From assembly GCA_035048495.1 (NCBI GenBank), contig CM068544.1:47393893-47457892 (forward strand): 64,000 nt of DNA, in the 5' to 3' direction. A program made the position numbers and the translations under genes. Source of the stretch: Euptelea pleiosperma (lineage: Eukaryota; Streptophyta; Magnoliopsida; Ranunculales; Eupteleaceae). Shown piece by piece: positions 1-9,168 of this stretch. The notes under the pieces were generated by a model, which saw nothing but the letters and a program-made list of their open reading frames with translations, was not told the origin of the DNA and searched no databases. The stretch's first letter is position 1, and every line of letters begins with the position of its first letter.

Positions 1-217
1 CCGTAAGGGGACTTTAAACATGGCCACACACCATGGTAACATCCATTGGTCTGTTGGCCCACATTTCAGTCTTTAAAGGGACTTTAAATAATGGCCCACA
101 CGCCATGGACATCCATGGGCCTGCTGGCCCAAATTTTAGTCCACAAGGGACTTTAATTACTGACCCATAGGCCATGGTGACATACTCGTGCCCGTTGGCC
201 CACATTTCAGTCCAAAA
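1..217. repeat. tandem repeat, about 70-bp unit, three copies
   Basis: Three diverged head-to-tail copies of a unit that runs GGGACTTTAA, GGCCCACA, GCCATGG, ACATCCATGG, CTGGCCCA, CATTTCAGTC. The units begin near 8, 78 and 147. The array may continue left of the window. Short open frames across it have no recognisable product. Confidence 0.75.
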
Positions 218-830
218 GGACATTAAGATAAAAGGGCCCATAGGCCTGAACGATATCTATGGATCTCTTGGCCTCTTTATAATAGTCATGGGCCCAAGTG
301 GCTCCTCCGACATGGTTCAAAGATCCACAAGAAATCTCCCCCCAAAAGCCTCCTAAGATAGAACATGTTTCCACTAAGTCTATTAGTGGGCTAGGAATGG
401 TTCTCAACCCAAATCCATATGAACCATGGTCAAGCAAGACCATACAAGTACGCGATGGACTAAATTTGCTTGACTCATTAAGAGAAATTTCCTTGAAAGG
501 GACCAATATGCTTCAGGAGAGGCATTATCCACTTATCAAAGGGTGATTACCATCATCCGTGATGGGAATAAAAAAACCAATTGGATTTGTAGCAGGTTAG
601 CATGACCCATAAAATGAGGAACACGATGTTGACCCAACTCCCTAGGGTCATCCTCGTACCTCCTTCGAACAAGGAATGATTACAGGAATCAGACTCAAAA
701 AGGGATCCCTCGCCTTCAAAGAAGGCATTATTTACTCACCATTGGTTATTTAAACCTCGAGATAATCAAAGTAGGAATCAAAGGGCGGTCCTTTGTATAA
801 ACAAAGGATGTAATTAAGGGTGTCCAATAC
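218..830. other. intergenic stretch with no recognised feature
   Basis: No gene, structural repeat or conserved domain was recognised here. It lies directly upstream of the copia remnant and may be older decayed polyprotein sequence, but no reading frame supports that. Confidence 0.4.
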
Positions 831-837
831 AGCTTTG

Positions 838-1390
838 GAATGCAGTTAAATGGGTTCTAAGATACTTAAAGAGGACAAAGGGTATTGGTATTCTATTTGA
901 AAGGCAACATGGTTCAAATTCAGTTGTTGGATATATGGAATCTGACTATGCAGGAGACTTGACTGGAGCCTGGAGGTCTACTACAGGTGATGTGTTTACA
1001 CTTGGAAGTGGACCTATTTGTTGGATATCAATGCTACAGTCAACTACAACACTTTCCACAACCAAAACAGGGTACATGGCAGCTACAGAGGCATCCAAAG
1101 AAGCTATATGGTTAAAGGAATTGGTGAATGAGCTTGTGTTGAAGTAGAATGGAGTCTAATTGTATTGTAACAGTTAGAGTGTAATTTATTTGGGAAAGCA
1201 TTAAGTGTATCATGCTAGGACCAAACATATTGATGTGAGGTTCCACAAGATACGGGAGTTAATTTCGTGGGGTGAAATATTCTTTCAGAAGATTCTCACA
1301 AAGAACAATGCAGTTGACATGTGGACTAAGCCAATTCCTACAAAGAAGTTCAAATATTGTTTGGACTTGATCAATCTTACCCAGTGCTGA
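838..1390 (+). pseudogene. Ty1/copia polyprotein remnant: end of RT plus RNase H
   Basis: The translation shows the copia RNase H landmarks in order: a YLKRTKG stretch, GYMESDYAGDL, RSTTGDVFTLG, SMLQSTTTLSTTKTGYMAATEASKEA (split over neighbouring blocks), then after a decayed stretch HARTKHIDVRFHKIRE and DMWTKPIPT. Between 1144 and 1207 one continuous frame is broken by four stops (TAG, TAA, TAG, TAA). Each sits where the family normally has glutamine, so each is explained by a single C-to-T change in CAG or CAA. The upstream gag, protease, integrase and most of RT are not visible. This is a dead 3' end of an element, followed by its 3' LTR. Confidence 0.85.
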
Positions 1391-1481
1391 AATTGGTGGT
1401 GCACCTTTGGTAAGGGGTGTAGGAGGTTGAGACATCTATAAGTTATCTTCAAGGTGGTAGAACACAATCCTAGGTGGAGAT

Positions 1482-1940
1482 TGTTGTGTTAGGTGTTTTG
1501 TATTCTGCAAGGAGTACTATTTTGCAAGGATTTTATTGTTAATTAAGCCACAACTATACGCGGCTGGGGAGTTGCAGGGGGGCACGCCCCCCCACCTGTG
1601 GTTCTAGGAGTGGAGCCTCTGGCTGCCAAAGCCAATGGCGTTTTTTGTTCATACAAGTTCATATAGTTTGTGTTGCATTGTAACTTGTATTGGGGGTACT
1701 TCTTGTATTTCATTGTACTGGAGATTTATATATTCTTTAAAAGGGCATTAAAGTTTCACTTGTACATTGAGAGAATGAGAGGGAGAGGAAATTATTGTAA
1801 CCCTAATTCTTTAGAGATGGTGAAAGAGCTCTTCTCACCCATGGACGTAAGCACACTGCCGAACCACGTAAAATTGTTTTGTCCATGTGATTGATCTTTT
1901 CGGTTCTCTCTAAATTTTTTTTCCAGGGTTATACCCTATG
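1482..1940 (+). mobile_element. probable 3' LTR of the copia remnant
   Basis: A polypurine tract (AGGTGGAGA, 1472-1480) precedes TGTTGTGTTAGG at 1482, the typical start of a copia LTR. The interior has a promoter-like ATATATTCTTTAAAAGG near 1728 and a downstream CCATGGACGTAAGC / CCGAACCACGTAAA signature common in plant copia LTRs. The right boundary is uncertain: it was placed after CCAGGGTTATACCCTA near 1935, and no partner 5' LTR is in the window. Confidence 0.6.
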
Positions 1941-2640
1941 CTGCTTGCTATTAGGGTATGAACCTTAACTTGTGAAATGGGTCAGTGTAGTTGGTGGATT
2001 AAGTCCTTTATTGGCAGTATTGTGATGAACTAAATCCAAGAGTTATCACAGCCATGATTTAAAGGGATTAAAACTGAGAGAAAGATCAAAGTTTGTCCAT
2101 CTTGAAGAAACCACAAAGAGGGTGGATCAAGATGAATTTAAATGCATGGTTCATTTAGGAGTCCCAGCGTAGTGTATGTACTGGTGGTGTGATTAAAGAA
2201 AGATGGAAATGAAACATATATTTAGAGCTTTATGGCAAGACCGAAATACCTACCACAACCGACTCCCTCTTTGTTGGTTTTTTAATTGTAGACGTCAACT
2301 TATCTAATGCAATCCTTGGCTAAGGGAATGGGAGGGATCTCAAAAGCTTGCCAACCTCATTGGTGGGGTCCACTTCTTTTTTCAAACTAGAGACTTTGTT
2401 TCAGTCATATTCTTTGTAGTGTGAACAATCTTGCCAACTCATTGGCAAGAGATAATTTAGATAGAGATACCGTATACAAAGGAATTTCTTTTCCCTAACC
2501 TTTTGTTTTCCCTAATCTCTTCTTCTATAAAAGTGCAGGTTATTTTTAAAAAAATATTTATTTGAAGGTTATATTCTTATTTGATTGTTAAATCCTTTCT
2601 GTTCAGTATTGACCATGTTAATGCCAGTTTCACTTTTATT
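1941..2640. other. intergenic stretch with no recognised feature
   Basis: AT-rich single-copy-looking sequence. No coding region, hairpin or family repeat was recognised. Confidence 0.4.
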
Positions 2641-2644
2641 ATAG

Positions 2645-2782
2645 GTTTCATAGTCCAGAGAGATTTACGGAGAAATTTCTAATGGTGAAGCATAAGTCAG
2701 TTGATGAGAGTTCTTGGGCCGCAGCCAGTTTATATGAATGGAATCTAAATCTTGCACATAGGCTGATTTCATACAATGGCAG
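2645..2782 (+). pseudogene. possible orphan exon, unknown protein
   Basis: A 138-bp block is bounded by a plausible acceptor (ATTATAG before 2645) and donor (CAG|GTATTAG at 2782). One frame is open throughout and reads FHSPERFTEKF..., ending SLYEWNLNLAHRLISYNG, with codon phase 2 at both ends. The composition looks protein-like. No neighbouring exon could be chained to it, and the family was not recognised. It may be a captured or relic exon, or chance. Confidence 0.3.
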
Positions 2783-2802
2783 GTATTAGTGGGAGACACA
2801 CA

Positions 2803-2811
2803 CACACATGT

Positions 2812-2855
<44 letters not shown>

Positions 2856-2856
2856 G
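2803..2856. repeat. (CA)n/(TA)n microsatellite
   Basis: A compound dinucleotide run: CA repeats interrupted by TGTA, then TA repeats. The reverse-strand open frame across it (VCVCVC) is an artefact of the repeat. Confidence 0.95.
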
Positions 2857-3529
2857 ATACCCAGACCTCCAAATTCCAAGTCACCATATTCATCAGTGTT
2901 GTCCTACACACGTGATCTAGGATGACATGTAATACTATGACTAGGTTTGAGGCAATGAGAATGATCTTCACCTGGTGAGCCATGCACTCTATCAGATCAG
3001 AATTGTACGGGACCCCATTGATGACAACTTAGTAACTATCAGGCTGCATAGAAAGCTTGGTAATAAGATCCAATGCAGCACTGCTCAATACAAAATATCA
3101 TGACTGCTTAGAAGTCTATGATTAAGTGGATCATAGAAGACTGGTGGTTATTTTGCATTTAAGCCATGTGAGAACAGAACCCAACCATTGGCAGATGAAA
3201 TTAATTATAATACAGAGAGAGAAAACTCGGCGCGAGAAGTTGAGGACAAGTTTCAGAGAGTGCAAGCAATGCACTGTTATGCTAATGGCCTAAGATGACA
3301 GTTTTACTCAGAAAACATATCATGCATTGAAAGAATTGACTCATTTCTCCTCATTGAACAGGGAATGCAATCAAGGGGCAGTAGTAGTTCATTGATGTGA
3401 TGGAGATGGTCAACAGATTTGAAAACCAGTTATATTTTGTGAGATGTGAAGCAGAAATACCGATTGCCCGAAAATAATCTTTTTAAGGTATGGAGAGTAT
3501 CTAGATCTGGTTACATTCGCACTATTGGC

Positions 3530-3640
3530 TGATGCCTTTTCTTTTCTTTTCTTTTCAGTAGATGAACTGGGATTGAACCTGAAATCTCACTGTTGCTACA
3601 CAAGGCTCTATCTAGATGAAGTAACAGGTGCAGTTGTAGG
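3530..3640 (-). mobile_element. probable tRNA-derived SINE
   Basis: Read on the minus strand, the block has a perfect RNA polymerase III B box (GGTTCAATCC, + strand near 3570-3580) followed by a short 3' segment and a (GAAAA)n-like tail, seen on the + strand as TTTTC repeated four times at 3537-3556. The A-box half is weak, and flanking duplications could not be confirmed. Confidence 0.45.
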
Positions 3641-3769
3641 ATAAGACCTCGTGCTTGGAGTTGAAGGATGATGCTTTACTGGTTGGGTGTACTGTGTTAT
3701 TTTAATGGGTCAACCCTTGCCTTGTTTTATTTCTTCCCAGTTATTGCTTATTACTAAATTATAAAGCAT

Positions 3770-3970
3770 GGTTCAAAGTCGCTGGTTTCGTTTTGGTTTC
3801 GTCCATGGGCGAAACTGAAATGTTTCGGTCTGAAACCATAGTGACATTTACTATGGTGAAACTTGGTTTCGATCAGTTTTGGTCGGTTTCGGACGAAACC
3901 AACTGAAATGTATGTAGTTTCGTCCTATAGAGAAACCGAAACGTTTCGGTTTCAGGAGAAAATTGAGACC
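3770..3970. repeat. GGTTTCG-rich degenerate repeat
   Basis: Many spaced copies of GTTTCGGT / ACGAAACC in both orientations form a self-complementary low-complexity block. Such filler is typical of the interior of small hAT-type MITEs, but clear termini were not found. Confidence 0.55.
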
Positions 3971-5000
3971 ATGTCGTACAGTAGTAAATTAGAATGCTTA
4001 TTTTCTCATGTTTTATTTCCTGTGAAACTTGCTGACGCAGGAAAGCCAATCAGTCTCTGTCTTGCATCAGTATAGTATTATGATAATATAAATGTTAGTA
4101 TGCGATACAGTTCATTAAAGTATTCTCCATTTTCATACAATTATACAATATACTCTATCTAGATGAATATATGACAGACCTGATGGCCATCATCTCCATG
4201 TACCCTACACCTGTTTGTTTACATAAGACCCACCAACTCATCTATTTGGACTATACAATAGATTGGCCATTTCTTGGATCAGATGACATCTAGCTGTCTG
4301 TGTATGGACCTATTTTCAACTGGATCTTTTATATTTATTACGATCATCGTCGTTGTTGTCATCAAATCAAAGTTTAAGATGACCCCATCAAACAGGGTGG
4401 CCACTGACTGAACCGTGTCCCTTTGGCATGGTTGTGGTTTCTTGGAAAGGGCAGTGGTTGGTTACAAGTAGAGGATTTACTAACTCCCCAAGATCCTTCC
4501 GAAAGATTCTTTTAGCCCTTCATGTGACATTGGTTTCTCAAAACTGATCAGTTTTGTTTATATCTGGTTTATGTTTCGTTGCAGATTAAATGTTAACTCG
4601 TTGAAATGATTTAAGGATTACAATATTTGACTTGCAACAATTAGGAGAATTTTCATTCTCGACATTTCTCTTTATAGTTCAAGTATAGGGACCACTGTCG
4701 TTACAGCTTCTACTCATTGTTGCATCTATTTCCCATTGTTTTTACATTGTATGACGAACTTGGTTTGATTTTTTCTGTCGAAGGCGGGGCTGCCTTCGGC
4801 TACAATTTAGGTCTGTGATTAGCAGCAAGATGACCAATTTTCTGAAAAAAAATAAAGGAAATTGAAATACAAAATTCGAATCAAGGAAATTGATGACATC
4901 TGCACAGCTCTGCTGGTTCCATTCAGAGATAAATGGCTTGCATCATTACGAGTTTGAACTGCTCTCAACTTATTTGCGTTAGTCCTACCTGGAAGTTGGA
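3971..5000. other. intergenic stretch with no recognised gene
   Basis: No coding region was recognised. A small hairpin (CGAAGGC ... GCCTTCGG) sits near 4780-4800. Confidence 0.4.
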
Positions 5001-5010
5001 ACTTCTATGC

Positions 5011-5175
5011 AAGGTTTAAAGGGGATTGTTATAACGGCATAGCGGGGGGGTAACGTTACAGTTATGACTGTATTAACAGCCGTTGACGCATGTCAGATAA
5101 GCGTTATGCCCAAGGTTTAGAAGGGCTGGATAACGTTATTGTTATGACGTCCATTACAACCTGTCAAACTAGTCA
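5011..5175. repeat. AACG/TAACGG-type hAT-like MITE fragment
   Basis: Starts with the family terminus CAAGGTTTAAA and contains GTTATAACGG, TAACGTTA and GCCGTTGAC motifs. A second CAAGGTTTAGAAGG at 5112 suggests two overlapping or nested partial copies. No clean right end or TSD was seen. Confidence 0.5.
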
Positions 5176-5360
5176 CAATTTTTTTTTTTTTTTTAAATTC
5201 ATCTTTCAGATAACAATTAAATAACTTTTAACGTCAAAATAACAGTTATAACATTTTTAATGTTAAATACCAAATTAAGTAACAGAATTGCAGCGTTCGA
5301 CCATTGGTAACCATTTTTCAAACCATGTGCATGTGAACAATGCAGTTTTAATAGTAGGAC

Positions 5361-5598
5361 CAATGTTTTAAATGAGCCATTACAACGGTATAACGGACCG
5401 GGCGTGTTACCGTTTTTTTTTTTTCTGTTATAAGGGCCGCTATAACGAATTGTAAGGCTCAGGGGCAAAAACAGAAAATAATGCAAGAAATTGAAAATTT
5501 AAAAAACAAAAAAAGGGAAATAACAGCCTTTTTTTCACAAAATTTTCAAAAAATAACGGCTGTTATTTTTTGTTGAAACAGCCGTTTTTTAAACCATG
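5361..5598. mobile_element. AACGG-family hAT-like MITE (GTTATAACGG subtype)
   Basis: Termini CAATGTTTTAAA at the left and TTTAAACCATG at the right enclose GGTATAACGG, CCGTTATT and similar palindromes. The TSD is not convincing in this copy. Membership rests on the termini and the interior motif. Confidence 0.65.
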
Positions 5599-6451
5599 AT
5601 TAGGAAATGTTACAACAGCAAAATATATGACAACTCCGTCTGCATAGAAATCTCTTTAGCTGGTTGTCCTCTGCATGATATTGTAGCACTGGTATGTGTG
5701 ATAAAACCATTGAATGTTTTTCGGGATTTGTATGGTGGTCTTTGAGATATGTGTGATGGGAAACTACATGATCGTCAGCGGTCTGGACCATGATGCCACG
5801 GTATGGTCTTTGGTTCGTTGCTAACCCTCTTAAGCACAATATCAGGACGTGTCCCTAAAGCAGGACGTCAGGATCCAGTCATCTAAAGAGTACCATGTCA
5901 ATCTACAAGATTATATGATCGCAGTCATCTATTATATTCAACACTTCTATGCAGTTAATCTGGACCGTTCATTTGTTGGGACATGGAATACATGTTCGAT
6001 TTGCCATGACTCACGTTGTAAATTACGGCATTTGTGTGTGTGCTTAGTGACCAACATCGAACAAATACTTACATTAGACTCATATCCAACAGCTTGGTAT
6101 TGCTGAGGCAAGAAAAAATTCGCTGGTCCCGGGACCTTCGTCTGAAAGCCTTCAAAAAGCTCTCAACCATGAAATTTTGTTACCCTAATTTTGAGGGAAA
6201 CTGCTTTGTTTTCCTTCTTGCGTTGCCATCCACTTTGTCGTGTTGCCCCGCCTCAACTATGAAAATTCATATAAATTTTTACTTGCCAAAATTACCCTAA
6301 TTTAGAGGGACATTGCTTTGTTTTTTCTTCTTCCGTTGCCCATCAACCTTGTCGTGTTGCCCCGCCTCAACTGAAAATTCATAGAAATTTTTTTTTACTT
6401 GCCAAAATGATATTTTTGAAAATGTATTTTTCTTAAAAAGGTTATTTGGAT
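5599..6451. other. intergenic stretch with a short direct repeat
   Basis: No gene was recognised. About 110 bp beginning near 6178 (TTGTTACCCTAATTTT ... CATATAAATTTTTACTTGCC) recurs in diverged form near 6290-6410, so there is a local tandem duplication with a period of roughly 115 bp. Confidence 0.5.
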
Positions 6452-6820
6452 CATGGTTTTAAAAACGGCCGGTAATGCCCCAAGCCCGTTTCTATTAAAA
6501 CCATTTAAACACGCTTTATCGTTTTTGAATAAAATGGCTGTTTTTTTTTTGTTTTAACGGCCGTTAAAATCGTTTAAACAGCCGTTTAATTTTGAAAAAT
6601 TTTATGAGAAAAAATGCCCGTTAAATCCGTTAAAATCTATTTAATTTTTGTTAAAATCCGTTAAATTTTTTTTTTTTTTTTTTCAAAATTTGAATTTCGG
6701 TGCCATTTTTTCCGTTTAATTCTATTTTTGCCCCTGCCTGTTTCAATCCGTTTTAACGGCCATTTAAACGGTAACGCTCCTAGTCTGTTTAACTGTTAAA
6801 ACGGCCTCCATTAAACCTTG
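6452..6820 (+). mobile_element. AACGG-family hAT-like MITE, perfect 8-bp TSD
   Basis: Begins CATGGTTTTAAAAACGG and ends CGGCCTCCATTAAACCTTG. The flanks ATTTGGAT (6444-6451 and 6821-6828) are a perfect 8-bp target-site duplication. The interior is made of repeated CGTTTAAACGG, AACGGCCGTT and AAATCCGTT blocks. No protein is coded. Confidence 0.9.
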
Positions 6821-7282
6821 ATTTGGATCATCATTAATACAAAATGTCTTTATCTTCTTTTAGTTGGCCCCACCAATATAATGTCTTTATTTTTTTTTTG
6901 GAAGGGGACTAATACCAAAAACTGTTTCTTTGTTTATTATGTTCATTGAGGCAAAATTTCAAAAAAAGTCTTTTTTTACCTGAGAAATAATTTTCATCTA
7001 TTTTTTTATAAAAAAAACTTTTTGGCTTTAAAAATATATTTTTATGGAATAAATACTTTTTAAAAAAATGCCCATCCAAACAATCTATTATTTTGGAAAA
7101 AGACTTTCGTGGAAAAAACAGACTTTTTCAAGTCTAAAAATGGTGATCCAAACACCCCCTAAATCTATACTACTTTAAATCCAAAACCTCGATTGGGGCA
7201 AAAGCTTCCTTTGACCTTTAGCCTTGACAACTATGTGGTTGTTTCAAGAAATTCAACATTCCTTGTCATGTATGCCATATCA

Positions 7283-7690
7283 TAAAGGGTTGTGATGTAA
7301 CAAGGTATACCTGAGATCTTTTCATTTGCGGAAGCAGCATTTTTGGTAGTCACCAATGCCATCTGGGCCCACTGACTGCATGGATGTTTAGCCCACCCCT
7401 TAATAGACATTCATAAGAAAAATCAGCTTGTTTAAGGATTCTTAGCCGTTGGTTTTAGTACTTAAAAATGGTTTCATTCAACGGCTATAAGAGCGCCTTA
7501 AAAAGTGCTAAAAATTGTTAAACTCTAATGGTAATAGATTATCAATCTAGGTGATTTTTGATCTGTATATCCACCAAGGGGTGGGATAAACATCCATGCG
7601 GTCAGTGGGCCCAGATGGCAGCGGTGACTACCAAAAATGCCACTTCCGCAAATGAAACAGTTTCAGGCATACCTTGTTACATCTTTTTCC
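7283..7690. mobile_element. MITE with GATGTAACAAGGTAT termini, copy 1
   Basis: Inverted ends GATGTAACAAGGTATACC and GGCATACCTTGTTACATC. Subterminal GCGGAAGC...GCATTTTTGGTAGTCACC pairs with the mirrored GGTGACTACCAAAAATGCCACTTCCGC. The full 410 bp is repeated closely at 10830-11232. The TSD could not be fixed, so the superfamily is open. Confidence 0.8.
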
Positions 7691-7696
7691 TATCTG

Positions 7697-7832
7697 CGTA
7701 GGACTCAGTAGGCCCCCCTCTTGGGAGTCGGCTGTGGATTCCGAGAATACAACAGCTCAGCGCTATCAACCACCGTTGTATTCTCGGAATCCACGACCAA
7801 GAGGCACAAAAAGGGGGTCCTCTGACTCCTCT
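7697..7832. repeat. hairpin element, arms about 50 bp
   Basis: GGCCCCCCTCTTGGGAGTCG and CTGTGGATTCCGAGAATACAAC at the left pair with GTTGTATTCTCGGAATCCAC and CAAGAGG...GGGGGTCC at the right around a CAGCGCTATC loop. A diverged relative lies in an APD intron at 10275-10465. Confidence 0.75.
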
Positions 7833-8039
7833 CAGCCTGAGCCATCATAGAACAACTGATATTCTAATTGAAAACTAATCTTCCTTCTTCAAATAACTGT
7901 CAGATGGTCAACAGGTTTTGGCGAGAAAAGTTGTTTACATTTTGTCACTCTGCTTGAGAAGCCACAACTCACCTAGATGACTCCATTTCTCTACATCAGA
8001 CGGTTTTCATTAATAAATATTGGATGATGGACGGTTATT

Positions 8040-8332
8040 GATGACGGATCATAGTGTGAGCTACGTAACACACTCTTAGAGATCACTGACTGTCTGGATG
8101 TTTGTCCCATCCCTAGGTGGACTTATATACCCAAAAACGTCATGATTAGTGATTTCTAACCTCTGGATCTGATACCCCAAATAATGCTTGAATCCTATGG
8201 TTAAATATAAACCCATGAAAAAGACACCAATCCAATGGTTAGAAATCACGAATCAAGCTGATTTTTAGTCTATAGCTCCATCTAGGGATGGGCCAAACGT
8301 ACATACAGTCAGTGGTCTCTAACCGTACAGGC
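8040..8332. mobile_element. foldback MITE, CGTGGC/GGATGTTTGGCC interior type, incomplete ends
   Basis: Mirror halves: TACGTAACACACTCTTAGAGATCACTGACTG...GGATGTTTGTCC at the left against GGGCCAAACGTACATACAGTCAGTGGTCTCTAA at the right. The centre has AATCACTAATC paired motifs. The GAGTAAAAC termini typical of this family are missing. Confidence 0.65.
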
Positions 8333-8344
8333 ATCTTTTGCGCA

Positions 8345-8734
8345 TGAGTCAGTCTAGAGCTACACCCATTTCTTACATCCACTTCTTACACCCATAGATG
8401 GGGCCTACATAGATACCTTGTAGGACAATCCAACTATACATTGAGTTGTTATTGACATGATGATCATCATCACCAAAAATCAGTTCATTTCGACATTGCC
8501 AACCATATAAAAAATTGAACTAAAATAATGGTTTAATTGGATGGTCTGAATTTTTCAAATTAAATTATATATTTCTTGAGGTTAGGAATGTTGAATTTTC
8601 TTGATTTTTTGTGAGGATGGTAACTATAGCATGAAAAACTTATTATGCGGTTGGATTGTCCAACGTGATCTCCATGTGAGCCCCATCACTGGGTGTAAGA
8701 ACTGGATGTAGCTCTAGACTTCCTGCACATTGCA
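8345..8734. mobile_element. MITE with AGTCTAGAGCTACACCC termini
   Basis: Left end AGTCTAGAGCTACACCCATT and right end GATGTAGCTCTAGACT are inverted. The interior pairs CTTCTTACACCC with GGGTGTAAGAA. Possible 9-bp flanks (TTTGCGCAT / CCTGCACAT) match at only 6 of 9. The same family is intact at 44910-45297 with a perfect TSD. Confidence 0.75.
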
Positions 8735-9099
8735 TGCGGCTCTACATGGAATTTACTTTTCCCTTCCATTGAAAAAAGAGATAAATAAGATCTACCAAAC
8801 TCAAATCGTTAAATGATCCATCTACCACCCTGCCTTAAGGGGGAGTTCAAAAATACTACGATGGTTCCTCTGCTAGAGTGTGCCACGTGGCTCATCTGTG
8901 CTCCGTCATCAAACTTATTAACTTATCACCGGTTGTACGTAGGAGAGCGGATGGTTATAGCCTTATAGGAAGTTGAGAGACTAGCTAACCGTCCCGGAAT
9001 GGACTTACCTACCATTCCAACGAAGAAGGGGAGGACTGCTTGGTGAAAAAAGCACAGAGGTTTCCCAACCTCCACCTCTTGGATTCTTCACTGCCCACC

Positions 9100-9147
9100 A
9101 TGTACTCTTCCATGGTCATTTTGCCAACCAAAGACAATGTGAGTTAG
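9100..9147 (+). promoter_or_regulatory. upstream ORF in probable APD 5' leader
   Basis: An ATG in good context (CCACCATGT) opens a 15-codon frame (MYSSMVILPTKDNVS) ending in TAG, 21 nt before the APD start at 9169. Inside it, in another frame, lies a start-stop pair ATGTGA (9137-9142). Both matter only if the transcript starts upstream of 9100, which the sequence alone does not show. Confidence 0.4.
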
Positions 9148-9168
9148 GGTTTCATCTGTTCATCCTCA

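Noticed and set aside
2786..2983. 65-codon minus-strand frame
   Set aside because: Mostly Val-Cys repeats translated from the CA microsatellite.
7283..7690. Assignment of the GTAACAAGGTAT MITEs to hAT by 8-bp TSD
   Set aside because: Flanks of both complete copies (7283, 10830) fail to match at 8, 9 or 3 bp, so the superfamily was left open.
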